Source of the DNA: Litoditis marina
Lineage: Eukaryota; Nematoda; Chromadorea; Rhabditida; Rhabditidae
Assembly: GCA_964036275.1 (NCBI GenBank)
Contig: OZ038440.1
Coordinates: 4,439,690-4,503,689, forward strand
DNA length: 64,000 nt
Direction: 5' to 3'
Made by a program: the position numbers and the translations under genes. Below the pieces are notes generated by a model. That model did no database searches. It was not told where the DNA came from and was given only the letters and a program-made list of their open reading frames with translations. This document shows, one piece after another, positions 50,771 through 63,800 of this stretch (its first letter is position 1; every line of letters starts with the position of its first letter).

Positions 50771-51251
50771 CTTCTTCATTCCTACTGAGACTCCTACAGT
50801 AGGAATACAAAACGTTCAATACGTTCAAACTACTTTTTTTGATTGATTCATATACATGCAAGCATGTGATACATACAGAAACAGAAAGTAAATAGAAACC
50901 AACTGAATTTGAGCACAATAATCGAAACCATGATGAACAGAAAAGTGAACTTTGAACGAGCATATATATATATATGACTACAGTACAACGATCGACACTT
51001 CAATGGGGTTCTGAATAATAACATAGTAAGGTCAGTTACAAGTGCTTTGCCGAAAAATATTTCTTGGCCGCCGCAAGAGAACTGCGGCGTGTTGTCGGAA
51101 AGGTCAACGAATCTGACAAATTATTATGTTACCACATTACCAATGTTTACCAAAATGTTGCCGACAGAGATTGTTTTCGCATCATCAAACAGTTATTGCA
51201 AAACTTGAATGTGTACTGTAGGAGTCTTACTAGGAATGGTGGTGTACTATA
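50771..51251. repeat. Element bounded by CATTCCTACTGAGACTC
   Basis: The left end TTCATTCCTACTGAGACTCC and right end GTAGGAGTCTTACTAGGAATG are inverted copies about 480 bases apart. A shorter element with the same ends is at 56826-57066. Confidence 0.6.
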
Positions 51252-51814
51252 GCGAAACATTCATAATGTTATCAGTAATTTGCAGCATTATTTTGCGAGA
51301 GTTTGGGTTTTTGTCCGCCAAAGTTGAAGTGCTGTACAAACGGAGTTCCTTTTAGGAGCCCAAAAACGATTGTAACTTCTTACCCTGACCTTCATTCCCC
51401 TCAAAACCTTTTTAGCTGACTAGTGCTTGCACTTCAATACGGACGGTTTATAATTATTTATTTTTTCTTGTAGCACTCCCAACTATTAGATGAAAACGGC
51501 AGATCTCTGATTTTCCTGCTTAGGGTGATGAAGATGAACTCTACGACAAAAGGTCAAAAACTTCTTTCAACGCTTAATGTTTGTTACTACGGTAGTGTAA
51601 TTGTGAGTTTATGGGCCCAGTAATTGCACTTTCACTAAACGGACAATTATGTGGGAAGACCGAAGCTGAAAAAGGGTGAAAATTGCAGAATTGTTCTCCG
51701 AATAGAGTGCATAATTGCAATCCACTGACAAGAGTCACTAAACGGTGGAATTCAAAAAACTCAAGAATTGTGCAAGTAGTCGATCAAGTTCTTTATTTAC
51801 AGCTGTTAGATCTG

Positions 51815-51984
51815 TGTACGTATGCTAGAACATCCCGGCATTTTATTCCCATCCTGCGTCTCTCGCTCTGCCTCACTGTTTCTCGTGTCATACATCCCGG
51901 CGGGATGTGAGAGCAGAGAAATAGCGTATGTATGAGGAGACGCAGGATGGAATGAAGGTGCAGAGATGTTCTAGCATACGTACT
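51815..51984. repeat. Inverted-repeat element GTACGTATGCTAGAACATCCC
   Basis: About 170 bases with long terminal inverted repeats (GTACGTATGCTAGAACATCC / ATGTTCTAGCATACGTAC) and internal CATCCTGCGTCTCTCGCTC with its complement. A full copy is at 62246-62416 and partial ends are at 60550-60608 and 63455-63497. Confidence 0.85.
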
Positions 51985-54445
51985 CAGGGTACATTTCGGT
52001 CTCGTTGGATGTGTTTTAGTTTGGTCTCCTTATGGTTTGCTCAACTCCTGTTGCGCATGCCAATCGAACTACAACTCACCAGTTGGCCCTTTAGGTTTAC
52101 TTGCACAACCCCAATTTATACCAAACCAGAGTTGTGTACAATTTTCAAAAATTCACTCTTTCCAAAGCAGTCATAAACAATGTGTTGGAGATTTGGTTGT
52201 ATTTTGGTGTAGATTCCTGAATTACCGCTTGTTTCGAGATCAAAGAACAACAATGATTTGGTTGAAACCTATATTTGCAGGTGTGATGATAGGTTGAATG
52301 ATGATACTATGTTGACGTCAACCGGCACTTGGCGTGCAAGAATGAGTACATTGGTCGTTAACTTTTACCCGCAAAATAGGTAATATTCGATATGAACAGT
52401 AAGACAACATCAGAATAAAATATATTGCGGCAAAATATTCCGACAACACAATGTTAAAGATCGCGAAAGCTCAGAGTTCAACTTTTTCTCGAAACGACTT
52501 GGAAACCACAGAATAGCTTTTCAAGTGAAGTATAAAATGTATTACATACAAATGTACAAGCCGTACAAGCATACAAGGTTTATAGTTATATTACTAAAAC
52601 TGTTTGTCAGTAGTTATAACGTTAGTAATTGTCTCAAATATGAACTTCTGAACTTGAAAAGAAGTGATGATTATTCGCGCCCGGTAACATGCGAATGTGT
52701 ATTGGTTACGATGTCTAATAAGAGGTTTCACCAAAATTATTACGATCGCCTGAGAAGTGACATCATCTCATAGAACGTAGAAATACCCCACAAAACAAAA
52801 AACTGAGAACAATAGTGTCTTTCATTATTGCTTCTCAAGGTAAACTAATGAGCCATTACAACAAGCAGTTATTCACTCATTCTCCAAAAGGAACACTTGT
52901 TTCGAGCAAAAAGAAGATCAAATGAGAGATAAAAATTATCAATAAATTTACAACTTTTCTCGCTCGTTATTGAAAACAATTCATACTCGTACATACATTG
53001 ATCATGTAATGTGATGAGAGTGTGTACTATTTAGTCTACAGATACAGTATTACAAGTTTCCGGTAGTACACAATACACATTATGTACTTGCACTCTTATT
53101 CATAAATGAGTGTGGGGCTTTTGATCACGTGAACGAGAGATGTCTAATGATCATGTAGGAAATGTGCTAGTACATCCAAATTATAGACGCTTCCTGTCTC
53201 ATGAGAAAATGCAGTCTGGGAAACAATTAGAGAAAAATGAGCTCATAGAAGTATAGTATGGGATACGTGTGAAACAGGCTTGAAGTTCTTCAAGATATAC
53301 GGTATAAGGGGTACAAGCTGAAAAGCCAGAAAACTTTCCAAGATTTTCTAACAAATTGTCAAGTCTTCATATATTACCTAGGTGCGTGATCTATCTCTGT
53401 CTCTGTATCTCTGTAGAAAAACAAGAAGCATATCAAAAGTTTCTTCGTCACTCTTTTTACACCCCTCAGGGTATGATTGATTAGTGGTGAGTGATGAATA
53501 TCGCGGTAAACAATATGATGTGATCTATGGTGGAAATAGAGTAGCGAAAGATGCAAATAATTCAATTATTTGCTTTCACACTCTTAGTCAGAGTAGAAGC
53601 TTCTGAAAAATATAAAAAACACCAAAAACACGGAAGATCGAAAATTGTTCGTAAATTTCAAAAATAAAATATAAAAACCTTACTGAAGCACCTACAACTG
53701 CTAGAATACTATTCGCTCATGGTTTTTTCTTCATTTTCTTGTGACTGCTCCGTCATGCAGTAAAAGAGAAGTGAGCTACATACGATGTACGAAGTAGAGA
53801 AGTGAGTCAAGACAGAAACCAACATTTTTAGAAATCATTTCAGGTTGATTAATAAAGTGTTAATCCCGACTGAAAGGATATTTCCCGTTTGAGCGTCTAA
53901 ACTTTGGCTAAGTGTGATAATAACACCGTTTTTCAATCGGAATAAGTGTGGTTGGAGGTTGGAACTAGAGTTATTAAAGAATAGGAGCTTGTGAGTCACA
54001 TAGCTAACGGAGTTTCTCGGAACGGCAGTGGGAGATTATCCTTTGAAAGCTTATTCAGAGATTATGGAAAATATCGTCAGAATTCCTACAAGCATTAAAG
54101 GCGCGCAATATCCAGATATCGCATGAGATGTTCTCAGAAGATACCCTGATAGTAAAGTTCACGAGATAGGTCAGACATCCTGTGTTTCACCGTCAGACTA
54201 TTTGAGAAAATATCACTCTCGCACATTCCCGGGACATAGTTAACGTGAGATCTTGCAGGTCTCGAGACAATTCTCATGGCAGCAATATATGAATGTAGAG
54301 GCAGAAAGATCTGTGACATATATAATGAACGCCTCGTAACGAAGTGACGTGAATAAATACGAAATATCAAATATGAGCTACCACGGTTTAGAGTTATGCT
54401 TGGGCTCGTCCCTACAATATCACTTGAAATATTCATAAAAAAACA

Positions 54446-54576
54446 TCTACCAGAAGTAAATTGAATAGTCACGTAAATTATGCATTCTAATGAGGAATCG
54501 TGTACTTTGTCATTGCCCGCTTCTGACTGATGTGTTTAACATGTTTCACGTGACTGTGCAATTGACTAACCGTATA
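54446..54576. repeat. MITE family GTCACGTGAAACATG, copy 3
   Basis: Same orientation as 23069, with AATAGTCACGTAAATTATGC on the left and CACGTGACTGTGCAATTGAC on the right. Confidence 0.75.
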
Positions 54577-55064
54577 TGGGTTATGGCAATTTATGAGATT
54601 TACAACGTTTACACGCTTCACGTGATATTGCTGTTATTTAAGTGGTTTGCTAGATGAAAATGTTCTCTTGGAAAGAAAATACGTAATTATGACTATAATA
54701 TAAGACATGGTCGGAAAATTGGATGCGCACGTAATTATTCTCGAATGAAACACCATTTTGGAATGAGAATAAATTGGAATAGGATGCAATCGAAAATAAA
54801 CGCAATTTAAAAGAGAAATTTCCGGAAGTAAAAACGAAAACCACAACACAGACTGAAAATTGTGTTCTCCAATGACAAATATAGACGGGAAAGGCAAAAT
54901 TAGATGAAAGACTTAGTCATTAAATTGCTGACGTTCGTAGAATTAATAGTGACACTGCGAGTTCAAGACTACAATTTGGGAGAAATCACAAAACTGTGCT
55001 CTTGCCGTTACAGTTCGATTTAGTTATACTAACCACGGATATGAGGTAATTAGCTGGTTACTGT

Positions 55065-55375
55065 GGTGAACTTCTTCCCGAACCGACTCTTCCCGAACCA
55101 AAACCGAGCCGATTCTTCCCGAACCAGGTGGTTCGTTTCAAAACCGAACCAAATTCGGGCTGACAATGATAGAACCGAACCAGATCAACAAATTAATGCT
55201 AACGTTAGTCAACTACGTAAGTTGATTAGGGGTTGGTTCGGTTTCTTGTCAGTTTTAGTACGCAAGTGGTATGGTTTCTTTCCGAACCAACTGGTTCGAT
55301 TTTGGTTCAGGAAGAGTCGGTTCGGAAAGAGTCGGTTCGGAAAAAGTCGGTTCGGAAGGGGATTTCCGGTTACTG
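55065..55375. repeat. GGTTCGGAA / TTCCCGAACC repeat cluster
   Basis: The left side has three TCTTCCCGAACC units; the right side has AGAGTCGGTTCGGAA three times in tandem. Together they form an inverted array around a spacer of about 130 bases. One open frame across it is made of repeat units only and is not a gene. Confidence 0.8.
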
Positions 55376-55806
55376 ACGAATGACAAGACCACAGCTGAGT
55401 TGTAGTTTGAACTCGATACACACCACGATTTGCGAATTACAACCGAAGAGCAACGGAATTCAACTACCAACAGCGGGTTAGATCAACATACACGATACAC
55501 CGTTGCAATTTGATTTCGAAAAAGCAAATCCCAAAACATCAGCGAACGCATAGAGAAACACATGTTCGGGTAACGTTTCACAGCGAAGCGAGAAAAATAG
55601 TTAAAATACATATTTATTATGTTCACGGGAAGAAGATGAACACATATGAGTACTTCATATAACTGTCAATAACTTGTTACAATAAGGGAAGAGAAAAACT
55701 GTAAGTTTCCTTCCGCCCGAAACTGAGCGAACTGAAAGAAAATTCTCAAAAATTAGATGGTTAACAGGATATTCGCTAAAAATTGACAGATACAGAAGAG
55801 GTTAAC

Positions 55807-56003
55807 TCCAGGCGGCGTAGCAATCCGTCTAATCTCATGAGAAGTTCATATGAGTTTCCCATGAGATTCTCATAGAAACCTCATGAGCTTGTCGTGAACT
55901 TCTAATGTTCTGGCATAGCAATCAATAGGATCTCATGAGAAGTTGGTGAGGTATTGCTCATGAGGTATCCCATGATGTTTTCGAGAGATTGCTACAACTC
56001 CAG
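55807..56003. repeat. TCATGAG-rich element with GGCGGCGTAGCAA ends, copy 1
   Basis: Starts CCAGGCGGCGTAGCAATCC; inside it alternates ATCTCATGAGAAGTTC and its complement. The homologue at 59811-59999 ends CGGTTTGCTACGCCGCCAGG. Confidence 0.75.
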
Positions 56004-56097
56004 GTGTTAATGGTGATTAGACACATTAGAGACGTTGATTATTATCTCGTTACCATAGACAACACAAAGAGTGCCTAATACCCACTTAATGATGGAG

Positions 56098-56346
56098 GGA
56101 TGTTAGAGAAGCAGACAGAAGATAACCTCTTCTTGATGAAGAGATGTTAGAGAAGCAGACAGAAGATAATCTTGTTATATCAACTCAATCTAAGAGAGAT
56201 GTTAGAGATGCACAGAAACGTTTATTTCTTCTGGATGGAAAGATGTTAGAGAAGCAGAGAAAAATAATATATTCTCCTTCACAAAATAAGGGAGAGATGT
56301 CAGAGAAGCGGACAAAAGATAATCTCTCCTTATCCACTCAAAAGAG
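56098..56346. repeat. Imperfect tandem repeat GAGATGTTAGAGAAGCAGAC
   Basis: Five units of about 48-65 bases, each starting (G/A)GATGTTAGAGAAGCAGAC or a variant and continuing AAAAGATAAT. No coding frame shared by all units. Confidence 0.8.
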
Positions 56347-56687
56347 GTAGGGAACATGTTATTGCGCTCATGGTTTGGAGGAAACAATTACTACTTCTAC
56401 TTCAAAGTGGTTATTTTCAGGAAGAGAAGGTAAAAAATCACAAATAGTCACAAGTACAACGGAATGAGAACTACCGTGAGAATTTTGTAAGAGTCCAGGA
56501 TTTCTAGAACATTTGCTTGGCTCCAGTTACTTGTTATTTTATATCAGAGCTCAACAACTCCTTGTGTTCACGGTGTGTTTTGTAAAGTTCCTAGTTGAGA
56601 CACAACCAAGGAACGAAATGTTTTTCGAACGAAATAATCTTTGGAAAACTTGAACATACAATGCAATAGTTCACAAATGTGGCGATT

Positions 56688-56822
56688 ATGCTAAAATTAA
56701 ATTGAATGATCACGTGAAGTTAGCATTCTAATAAGGCATCGTGTACTTTATTATGGCACGTTTCTGTGTTCTGCTCTGTTCAAAATGTTTCACATGACCG
56801 TGCAATTGACTGACAGTATAGT
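56688..56822. repeat. MITE family GTCACGTGAAACATG, copy 4
   Basis: The left end is diverged (AATTGAATGATCACGTGAAG); the right end CAATTGACTGACAGTATA is intact. It directly abuts the CATTCCTACTGAGACTC element at 56826. Confidence 0.7.
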
Positions 56823-56825
56823 ATA

Positions 56826-57066
56826 TAGTCTTTTTCATTCCTACTGAGACTCTTACAGTAGGATTACGCAACTTTCAAGCCGTTTTTCTCACTTATTTAT
56901 GATCGAAAAAGTGGACAATTTTCGCACCTCCTTCTGGTTCTCAGGTACAGTAAATATACGAGAGGATTTTTGATGAACTAATTGTTCAGCTCCACAACGG
57001 CTTTGAAAAAGTTTGTAAAGGTAAGGTTACTGTAGGAGTCTCAGTAGGAATGGTGTGAACTATACA
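56826..57066. repeat. Element bounded by CATTCCTACTGAGACTC, short form
   Basis: TTTCATTCCTACTGAGACTC at the left and GTAGGAGTCTCAGTAGGAAT at the right are inverted copies around about 200 bases, flanked by ATA-type sequence. Confidence 0.75.
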
Positions 57067-57209
57067 TAGAGTATAACAGAGCATTATTCTCACAAAAATA
57101 TTAGACAACTTCCTCGTGTAATCACTGAAGAGGCTTCAAAGCGGAGTTTTTGTGAAAATAGCAGAGAACGGTGGAATCAAATAAATATTGAAGGCTAAAC
57201 GAGGAATAA

Positions 57210-57384
57210 ATTGAGAGAGGACATGAATTCACTTATCGCCAGAAGGGGGCCAGAAGTTGACGGGTTAGAGATTGAGAGAGACGAAATCAGGGAGAGAGGG
57301 AGAACTTCAGAGAGAGAGGGAGAAAGAGAGAGATATAGAGAAAAAGAGAGCGAGAGAGAAAGGGAGAGGATGGGGGGGGGGGGG
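57210..57384. repeat. Purine-rich GAGA tract ending in a G13 run
   Basis: Plus strand almost entirely A/G from about 57250 to 57384, with many GAGAGA units and 13 G at 57372-57384. Could form triplex or quadruplex structure. Confidence 0.85.
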
Positions 57385-57958
57385 ACTGTGTGTATACAAC
57401 CCATAAAAACGCTTATAAAACAATCAGAGACTTGACAAAAGTTGCAACTGCGCGGTAATTTTTAACGTGTTTCCAGGTGAGAAATAGCCCAAAATTCCAA
57501 AATTTCAGAAATGTGTCCCAGTAGAGATGGGCAATATGTAGTTGTGAGAGCTCATCTATGACCCTCGAGAACTGATGTTAAACAACCACAATTCTGCTAG
57601 AAGTTACAATCGAAACAGTTTTTCACTCTCACGTGTTTTCACGTGACCAGTCCCGAAAATTCAACTAGAGATTCAGAAGGTGTCCGAGTAAAGATGGGAA
57701 CTGGCCAGTTGCCACTCTCCTACCACTCCACAGCTCGTCCCTTGTAATGTGATAGGCCCCTCTCCAGCGAAATTGAACGAAAATAAAAAGTTTAATTACC
57801 AGACAAATAGACGAAAGAACGAGACCCCTATAATTCACGGAGCGCAATACTCTGGTTTTTTTAAACGAGAAAACTGTTTTTTTAAGAAGAAAAAGCGTAA
57901 CAGTGAGAAAAGATTTTTTGGGGAGGTTTTCTAATGGAAACAACAAAAAATCTGACTG

Positions 57959-58144
57959 TATATGAGAAGTCAATTGAATGTTCACGTAAAGTTGTTACTT
58001 TCGATTTGAGAAACGAACGTGGATCGAGATCAGATCTATAGTAGAAGTCAAGGGATGAGGCAAAGTGGACTTTGTCATTGCACGTTTCTAAATATTGCTG
58101 TGTTTAACATGTTTCACATGACTGTGTAATTGACTAACTGTATA
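57959..58144. repeat. MITE family GTCACGTGAAACATG, copy 5
   Basis: Both family ends are present (AATTGAATGTTCACGTAAAG; ACATGACTGTGTAATTGAC), but some 55 extra bases interrupt the left half. Confidence 0.7.
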
Positions 58145-58324
58145 GTTGAAGCTTCTCATATATGTTTGTTCATGATTTCGTAAAAAAGATAAGTTGATTG
58201 TGCGACAGCTTCAGAGCATTTGATTGAGAGTTCAACCAGACATGCATTGTATTTTGTAAATACATTTACTATTTTTGCAACTAATCTTACTCGTTCACAT
58301 CTCGGTAACATAATAATAGCACAC

Positions 58325-58441
58325 TATACTTTTAGTAAGATATGTGAAACACAGCAGAACTCAGAAACATGCAATGACAAATTGCGCGATTCCTCATTAG
58401 AATGCTAATTTCACGTTACTATTTGTTTTACTTCTAGTATA
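58325..58441. repeat. MITE family GTCACGTGAAACATG, copy 6
   Basis: Opposite orientation to copy 5, 180 bases away. The left terminus has been replaced; the right end ACTTCTAGTATA is kept. Confidence 0.65.
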
Positions 58442-59114
58442 AGTGTGAGGTTAATCCTGTCCCCACTTCAGGAGAGTTGGGAGTTGTTTTTCCCTTCGCG
58501 CCCCTGATTTGATTTTCACAGCTGAATAGTCAAAAAAGACAAGATGACAAGACGTTCTGCTTTTGAGTGGAAAAGTTTTTCTAATTTTATCCTGGGGTTT
58601 ATCTATGAACAACCAATTGATAGTTACACCCTTTGGGCAAAAAGTCCAGCCTAATGAGGTTTACTCAATAAAAGTTGTAAAATCACAGGATTCCATGTAC
58701 TCAATCTGGATATTAATCATAATGTAATGAGTTAATTTCTCTCTGGAGACAGTGTAAACGTGACTATCTGACCAAAATTTGTATTATTTTAATTGAAGGT
58801 GTGGGAACATCATCATTGATAGTTTTCTAGGAGCTTGCAAATCTACTAGTATTCTTCATTACCAGGAAATGTGGGATACGGAAATACTCTAAGCCCATTC
58901 TGGGTACTTATAAATAAGTATACAGATCTGGTCTGTGATCGTGAGAAGATATCTCAAAGCAAGCGCTGAGCATCTCATAAAAGTGATGAATGAGTTATGA
59001 GTGGAACGGAAGCAAACCATGAAAGCTTCTTCCAAATCAGTAGCTGCGCTCAAACTATAAACAGAAAGTGTTGATAATTATACTGTTAGTTTGCAGATCT
59101 ACATGGCCTGTCTA

Positions 59115-59304
59115 TAGTGAGTGCCGAATTTATAGATTTTGGTCTTTCGCCGGGATCGAACCTGCGAGCAAAATGTTTGTAGTAGGGTAACCACTGCGCT
59201 ACGAGAGTGCACGGCCGACAAGCTTTGCGATAGAAAATATCTGTCCCTACACAGCGGAAATTGAGATATACAGTACCCTCCCGTTTTTCCGTGGGCGACG
59301 ACTT
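59115..59304 (-). mobile_element. 193-bp TA-flanked tRNA-like element
   Basis: Minus orientation, TATAGTGAGTGCCGAATTTA to GGGCGACGACTTTA. The box A region is shortened by a few bases (GTAGGGTAACCACTGCGCTA), and the right terminus is mutated. Confidence 0.75.
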
Positions 59305-59810
59305 TAAGATATCTGGTAGACTTGAACACCAAGAGAAACGTCACAAACATACTTAATAGCTTATTACAACTATTGATTATCGAACTTGAATTTTCGGAAA
59401 TAGACGAGTTCTTGTAGACGACGGGAGATGAGGTCCGATGGAGATCACACTCGTCAACCTGCGTAACCTGGAACTATAGAGATTTAACGGCGGAACGACG
59501 AACACAAAGTTTGACCAAAAAGAATGAAGTAACGTAGAAGAATTCTTATTTTCTTTGTAGATTGACCCTTGAATCTATTGTTCACTGTAACATGTTTGAA
59601 ATTACTGAACTATTCAGTTTAAACTAAACAGATTGCATCTGTTATTCTTAGTCACTTGATTTATTTTTGTAACAATTTTATTCTAGTTAAATTTGCTCCA
59701 TTTAGAATGTTGTTAATATAATAACCGCCATAGTTCCGGGAGGGTGCAGACTGCACGCGACCGCCAAAATCTCAGGGGTCGGCACATTCCGCGGCCAAGG
59801 AGCGGGTATC

Positions 59811-59999
59811 GTCAGGCGGTGTAGCAATCCCCACGAAAGTTCATGAGATCACCTCATGAGCTATTCGCACGAGTTTCTCATGAGATTTTATTGATTGCTA
59901 TGCTAGAGCATTGAGAGTTCACGAGTAGCTCATGAGATATCTTATGAGAAACTCATGTGAACTTCTCATGAGATCGGACGGTTTGCTACGCCGCCAGGG
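59811..59999. repeat. TCATGAG-rich element with GGCGGCGTAGCAA ends, copy 2
   Basis: Homologue of 55807-56003. Internal CTCATGAG palindromes and a GATTGCTATGCTAGAGCATT centre shared with copy 1. Confidence 0.75.
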
Positions 60000-60807
60000 A
60001 CATTGCCTGTTCGGACGAATTTTTTGATGGTCTTCTCGAGAGGCCGTGGAAATATGAAGAATTGTGGAGTTGGTTGTCTCTCATGAATCGTCCGAATCAC
60101 CTAACTACCGACGACAGAGAAACCGTCCGAATAGCCTAATGTGGCGGCAACGATTTCAGCCTGAACCCAAAAATTAGAAGAGTGACCTCTCCTTGTCTAG
60201 GGGATTCGGACGAATGCTTTGAGAGAGACAACCAAGCAATTATCGTCCGAACAGCGGTAGACCCGCATCGTCACCAGCTTACTGTAACAAAACATAATAT
60301 TGCGTAATTAACCTTAGGTAAATGAGAACGAGTGGCGGGTCTAAGACACAATCAGCTCTCAAAGGAGCGTTTTATTATGAGGAAAAACTCAACTACGGGT
60401 ACAACTACACTTACAAAAAGATGGGATAAAAACTTTTGGTGTGAAATAGCCCCCAAAGGTGGGGCACGATTGTACAAACCTTCTTCTGATCCTCTAGTCA
60501 TGTGTGTGGGAGTGTGTGGGAGAAGGTGTGGGAGAGACAAAAAATAGGGAGGCAGAGCGAGACGCAGGATGGGATCAAGGTGCCGGGATCCTCTAGCATA
60601 CTTTTCAGGAAGAAATCTTTTTTTTTGTACAAACAACATTGCACAACCATCGAAAAAGAGTAAAGTTCAGTGTGAAGTTCTCGTTTGGTGTATTGTATTC
60701 GTCTACGACTTGTACGCACATATTTGTATTTACTGTAATAAAAGTTGTTGTCTCATCATTCATTTTTTAGACAACATTACCATCTACAAAAAAGCATCAG
60801 AGCTCCT

Positions 60808-63800
60808 TCACTTCTTCTCCTGAAAAAATGTAAGATTAGTAAAAAGCCGAACTTTAGTTGTAAAATATTTTTTGAGCAATGAAGTAAAACAATTATAGTC
60901 GCCATTTCTTCGACAAAGACAGCAAAGGGCTTATTGGATTGATCTATGCTTCTTCGTTTGAATGGAAAAAGAAACAGGGAGGCCACAAAAACAGAAATAT
61001 TCTCACCTCTTTCTTTTCTTCCTTCTTGTCCTCGTCGCTCTTCTTTTCCTCTTTCTCATCTTTCTTTTCTTTACTGTCTCCCTGAAAAGCAATAAACTGA
61101 ATTCAGATTTTTCCTGACTGAAAGCGAATTCACATTCTGTCGAAACAGACGCAAGTAATAATATATTCCTGTTCATAACTATGCACTAGTCTTCTACTAA
61201 AACAAGTTTCAGTAACGAAAAAAGGCTTTCGTAAGGTATCGTACCGGGTGATACCTTCAAGTGGCTCACAAATTACTGATTTGTTTACATACCGTCCTCC
61301 TTTCTACCGTAACTCACGCGCAGTTAACATACGGTACCTAACGTAACACATTTGCCAACTCGACTCGTTGACAGCGTGCCAAAAACTTTGGAAGACTGTT
61401 ATTCAGAGAAAACATATACTTTACAGAAAGTTTCTCTGATAACGAACTAAAACTAAGGAGGAAGAACCCTTCAGATAAATTTCTATTGTTTTGAAGTATT
61501 TCAACATGTTCAAAAACTGCCTTGAAATTGCATTGGCAAGCTGCCTAAGTCCAGTTGGGAAATGTGCGAACTATACTAATTTTTTACCGTAACCCACCTC
61601 TTCCTTCGCTGTATCCTCGAACTGGGCAATGACTCTGGCAACACCTTCTGGCTTCGATTCGGGAGTCCAAACCTGCACAAAATACTCAAATAAGCAATCG
61701 ATAATCAATATACTTTACTGTTAGTCAATTGCAGTGTCACGTGAAACATATTAAACACAACTCGGAAACGTGCAATGACAAAGTGCACGATTGCTCATTA
61801 GAATTATATTTTACGTGACTATTCAATTTACTTCTCGTATAACTATACTTTACAAAAATTGATTCATGATCTCATGAAAATATAATTTTTGTCTCATTGC
61901 AAAACGTGAGGTAAACTGCTAAACGTGTCCGAGTGTGAGCTGCTTGGTTAAGTTATCAGACAAATTATCTGTATCGGAATTTCTGAACTCGAAGTATTGC
62001 TTTTTGTTGAATTTATGTCCATACACTGCAAAAGGTGAATTCAAAAAACTTATTCAAACTCCTACAAAGTTTCTATTATCTCCTCACTCTTGTACTATAT
62101 TTGAATAACTTCAAACAACAGATTGTACAATGTTGGCCGGTTCTAACCTGTCGGGCTATTTTCCTGCGTCTCCACATTTCATGTGGTAAACAGCGAAGAA
62201 ATGACGATTGTTCTCCGGGAGTGTCTTCGAGTTGAAAGTGACCTGAGTACGTATGCTAGAAGATCCCGGCACCTTCATCCCATCCTGCCTCTCTCGCTCT
62301 GCCCCACCCTTTCTCGTCTCTCACATCCCGGTGGGATGTAAGAGCAGAGAAATAGCGTTTATTTGAGGAGACGCAGAATGGGATGAAAGTGTCGGGATCT
62401 TCTAGCACACGTACTCTGAAATGAAAAGAGGCTGGATCAGTGAAACAATTCATACAAATGGGAAAATTTTAGTTGCTTAAATTATAGTTCAAATAGATCG
62501 AGAAGTTCGGACAAATGTGTACAAGAACTCTTGTTGTACAGACGCTTCAGTGAACGTTCCCGCTTCAAATCACGGCTTATGGAAGAAATTGTTTTCAGTC
62601 TGCTCTCAGTGTAGGGTTGGCGACGCACGAATTGCAGACCGAACGACGACTCAGAACAAAATACGGCCAATTCTTTATTTAACCCGGTATTTCGTCAATC
62701 CTAGCAGTTAACCATTAACCGGGTTACCTTGTTAACCCTTTTGTTAACCACTTGGTAGTGCTGAATCTCCCCCGAGCGACATTGTAAACGAGGGTTACAA
62801 AGGGGTTAACAAAAGGGTTAACCGAGTTAAAGAAATACCCGGTTCCTTGTGGAATTGGCCACAAAATACAATTCAGACAAGACTACAACTCAGATCAAAC
62901 TACAGACCAGACACCAACAGCTCAACGTACAACTCAGAGAAAAATACAATTCAGACCAGACTACTAATACCCCATCATACCTTGACGGAGGCGCACTCCT
63001 CTGTCTTCACAAAGGACAGCGGCGGTCTGACACGGAAGATCTCATTGTCGGTACACTCACCTGAAATAGAAACTTTGTGAAGGAGAAACGAAATGGGACC
63101 CAGGGGTCGTACTCAGGTGAGAAGTTAAGGGACTAATAGCCCCTAAAAGGATGATTTCGGGTGATCGAGTAGGTGCGGGCCCAAAAGGCCCTAAAAGGGC
63201 AGCGAATCTGGTAACGACCACGCTTTGATTGATTATGAAAACAATTGTGTTGCACTACTCTAAATTGTCTTTCATTTTTCGAGTTAGTACGCTAGGGTGA
63301 GCAGGAAAACGGAACTAAATCTAGTATTTGAGACAAAAAAATGTCATTCTACGCGGCCCTAATAGGGTGATTTCAGCTAGTAAAATCGCGGGCCCAAAAA
63401 GAACCTTTAAGCCCTTGGCTTTTCACCTATGAAAGGGTTCGTAGTCATGCAAGTGGTGATGATGGTGCCAGGATTTTCTAGCATACGTACTCAGAACAAT
63501 TGTGTGCAGCTATTTGAGACGAGCCTCATGTGAGCTTGTTCGACAAAATCTGGCACGACGAGCTCCAACTCTGAACATGCCCTGTATTTTACGAAATCGC
63601 GTTCAGTCGAAACAGTTCAAGAACCGAACGGTTCGGAAAAATACTGTATTTTAAAAAGTCGATTTGTAATCCCACCATGTTGTATTTTACTGTGATTACA
63701 GTAAAATACTGTAACACAACCAGGCATGTTCTGAGAAGATGCTGCCTTGCAAGCACTACCTAATTTTACAAGAAGGTGTGAAAAAGATTACAAAGTAAAA

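Larger units (their letters stand above)
48509..60807. other. Large repeat-rich interval without recognised genes
   Basis: 12.3 kb with no ORF that shows a family signature or consistent exon chain. It holds four members of the GTCACGTGAAACATG MITE family, two 193-bp tRNA-like elements, two TCATGAG-rich elements, GGTTCGG repeats, a purine-rich tract and several fold-backs. Presumably upstream of the intact Kv gene and downstream of the MSP gene; small genes could be missed. Confidence 0.55.

Noticed and set aside
55063..55383. 106-codon open frame rich in KSRFGKSRFG
   Set aside because: Translation of the GGTTCGGAA repeat array; no family signature and no splice context.
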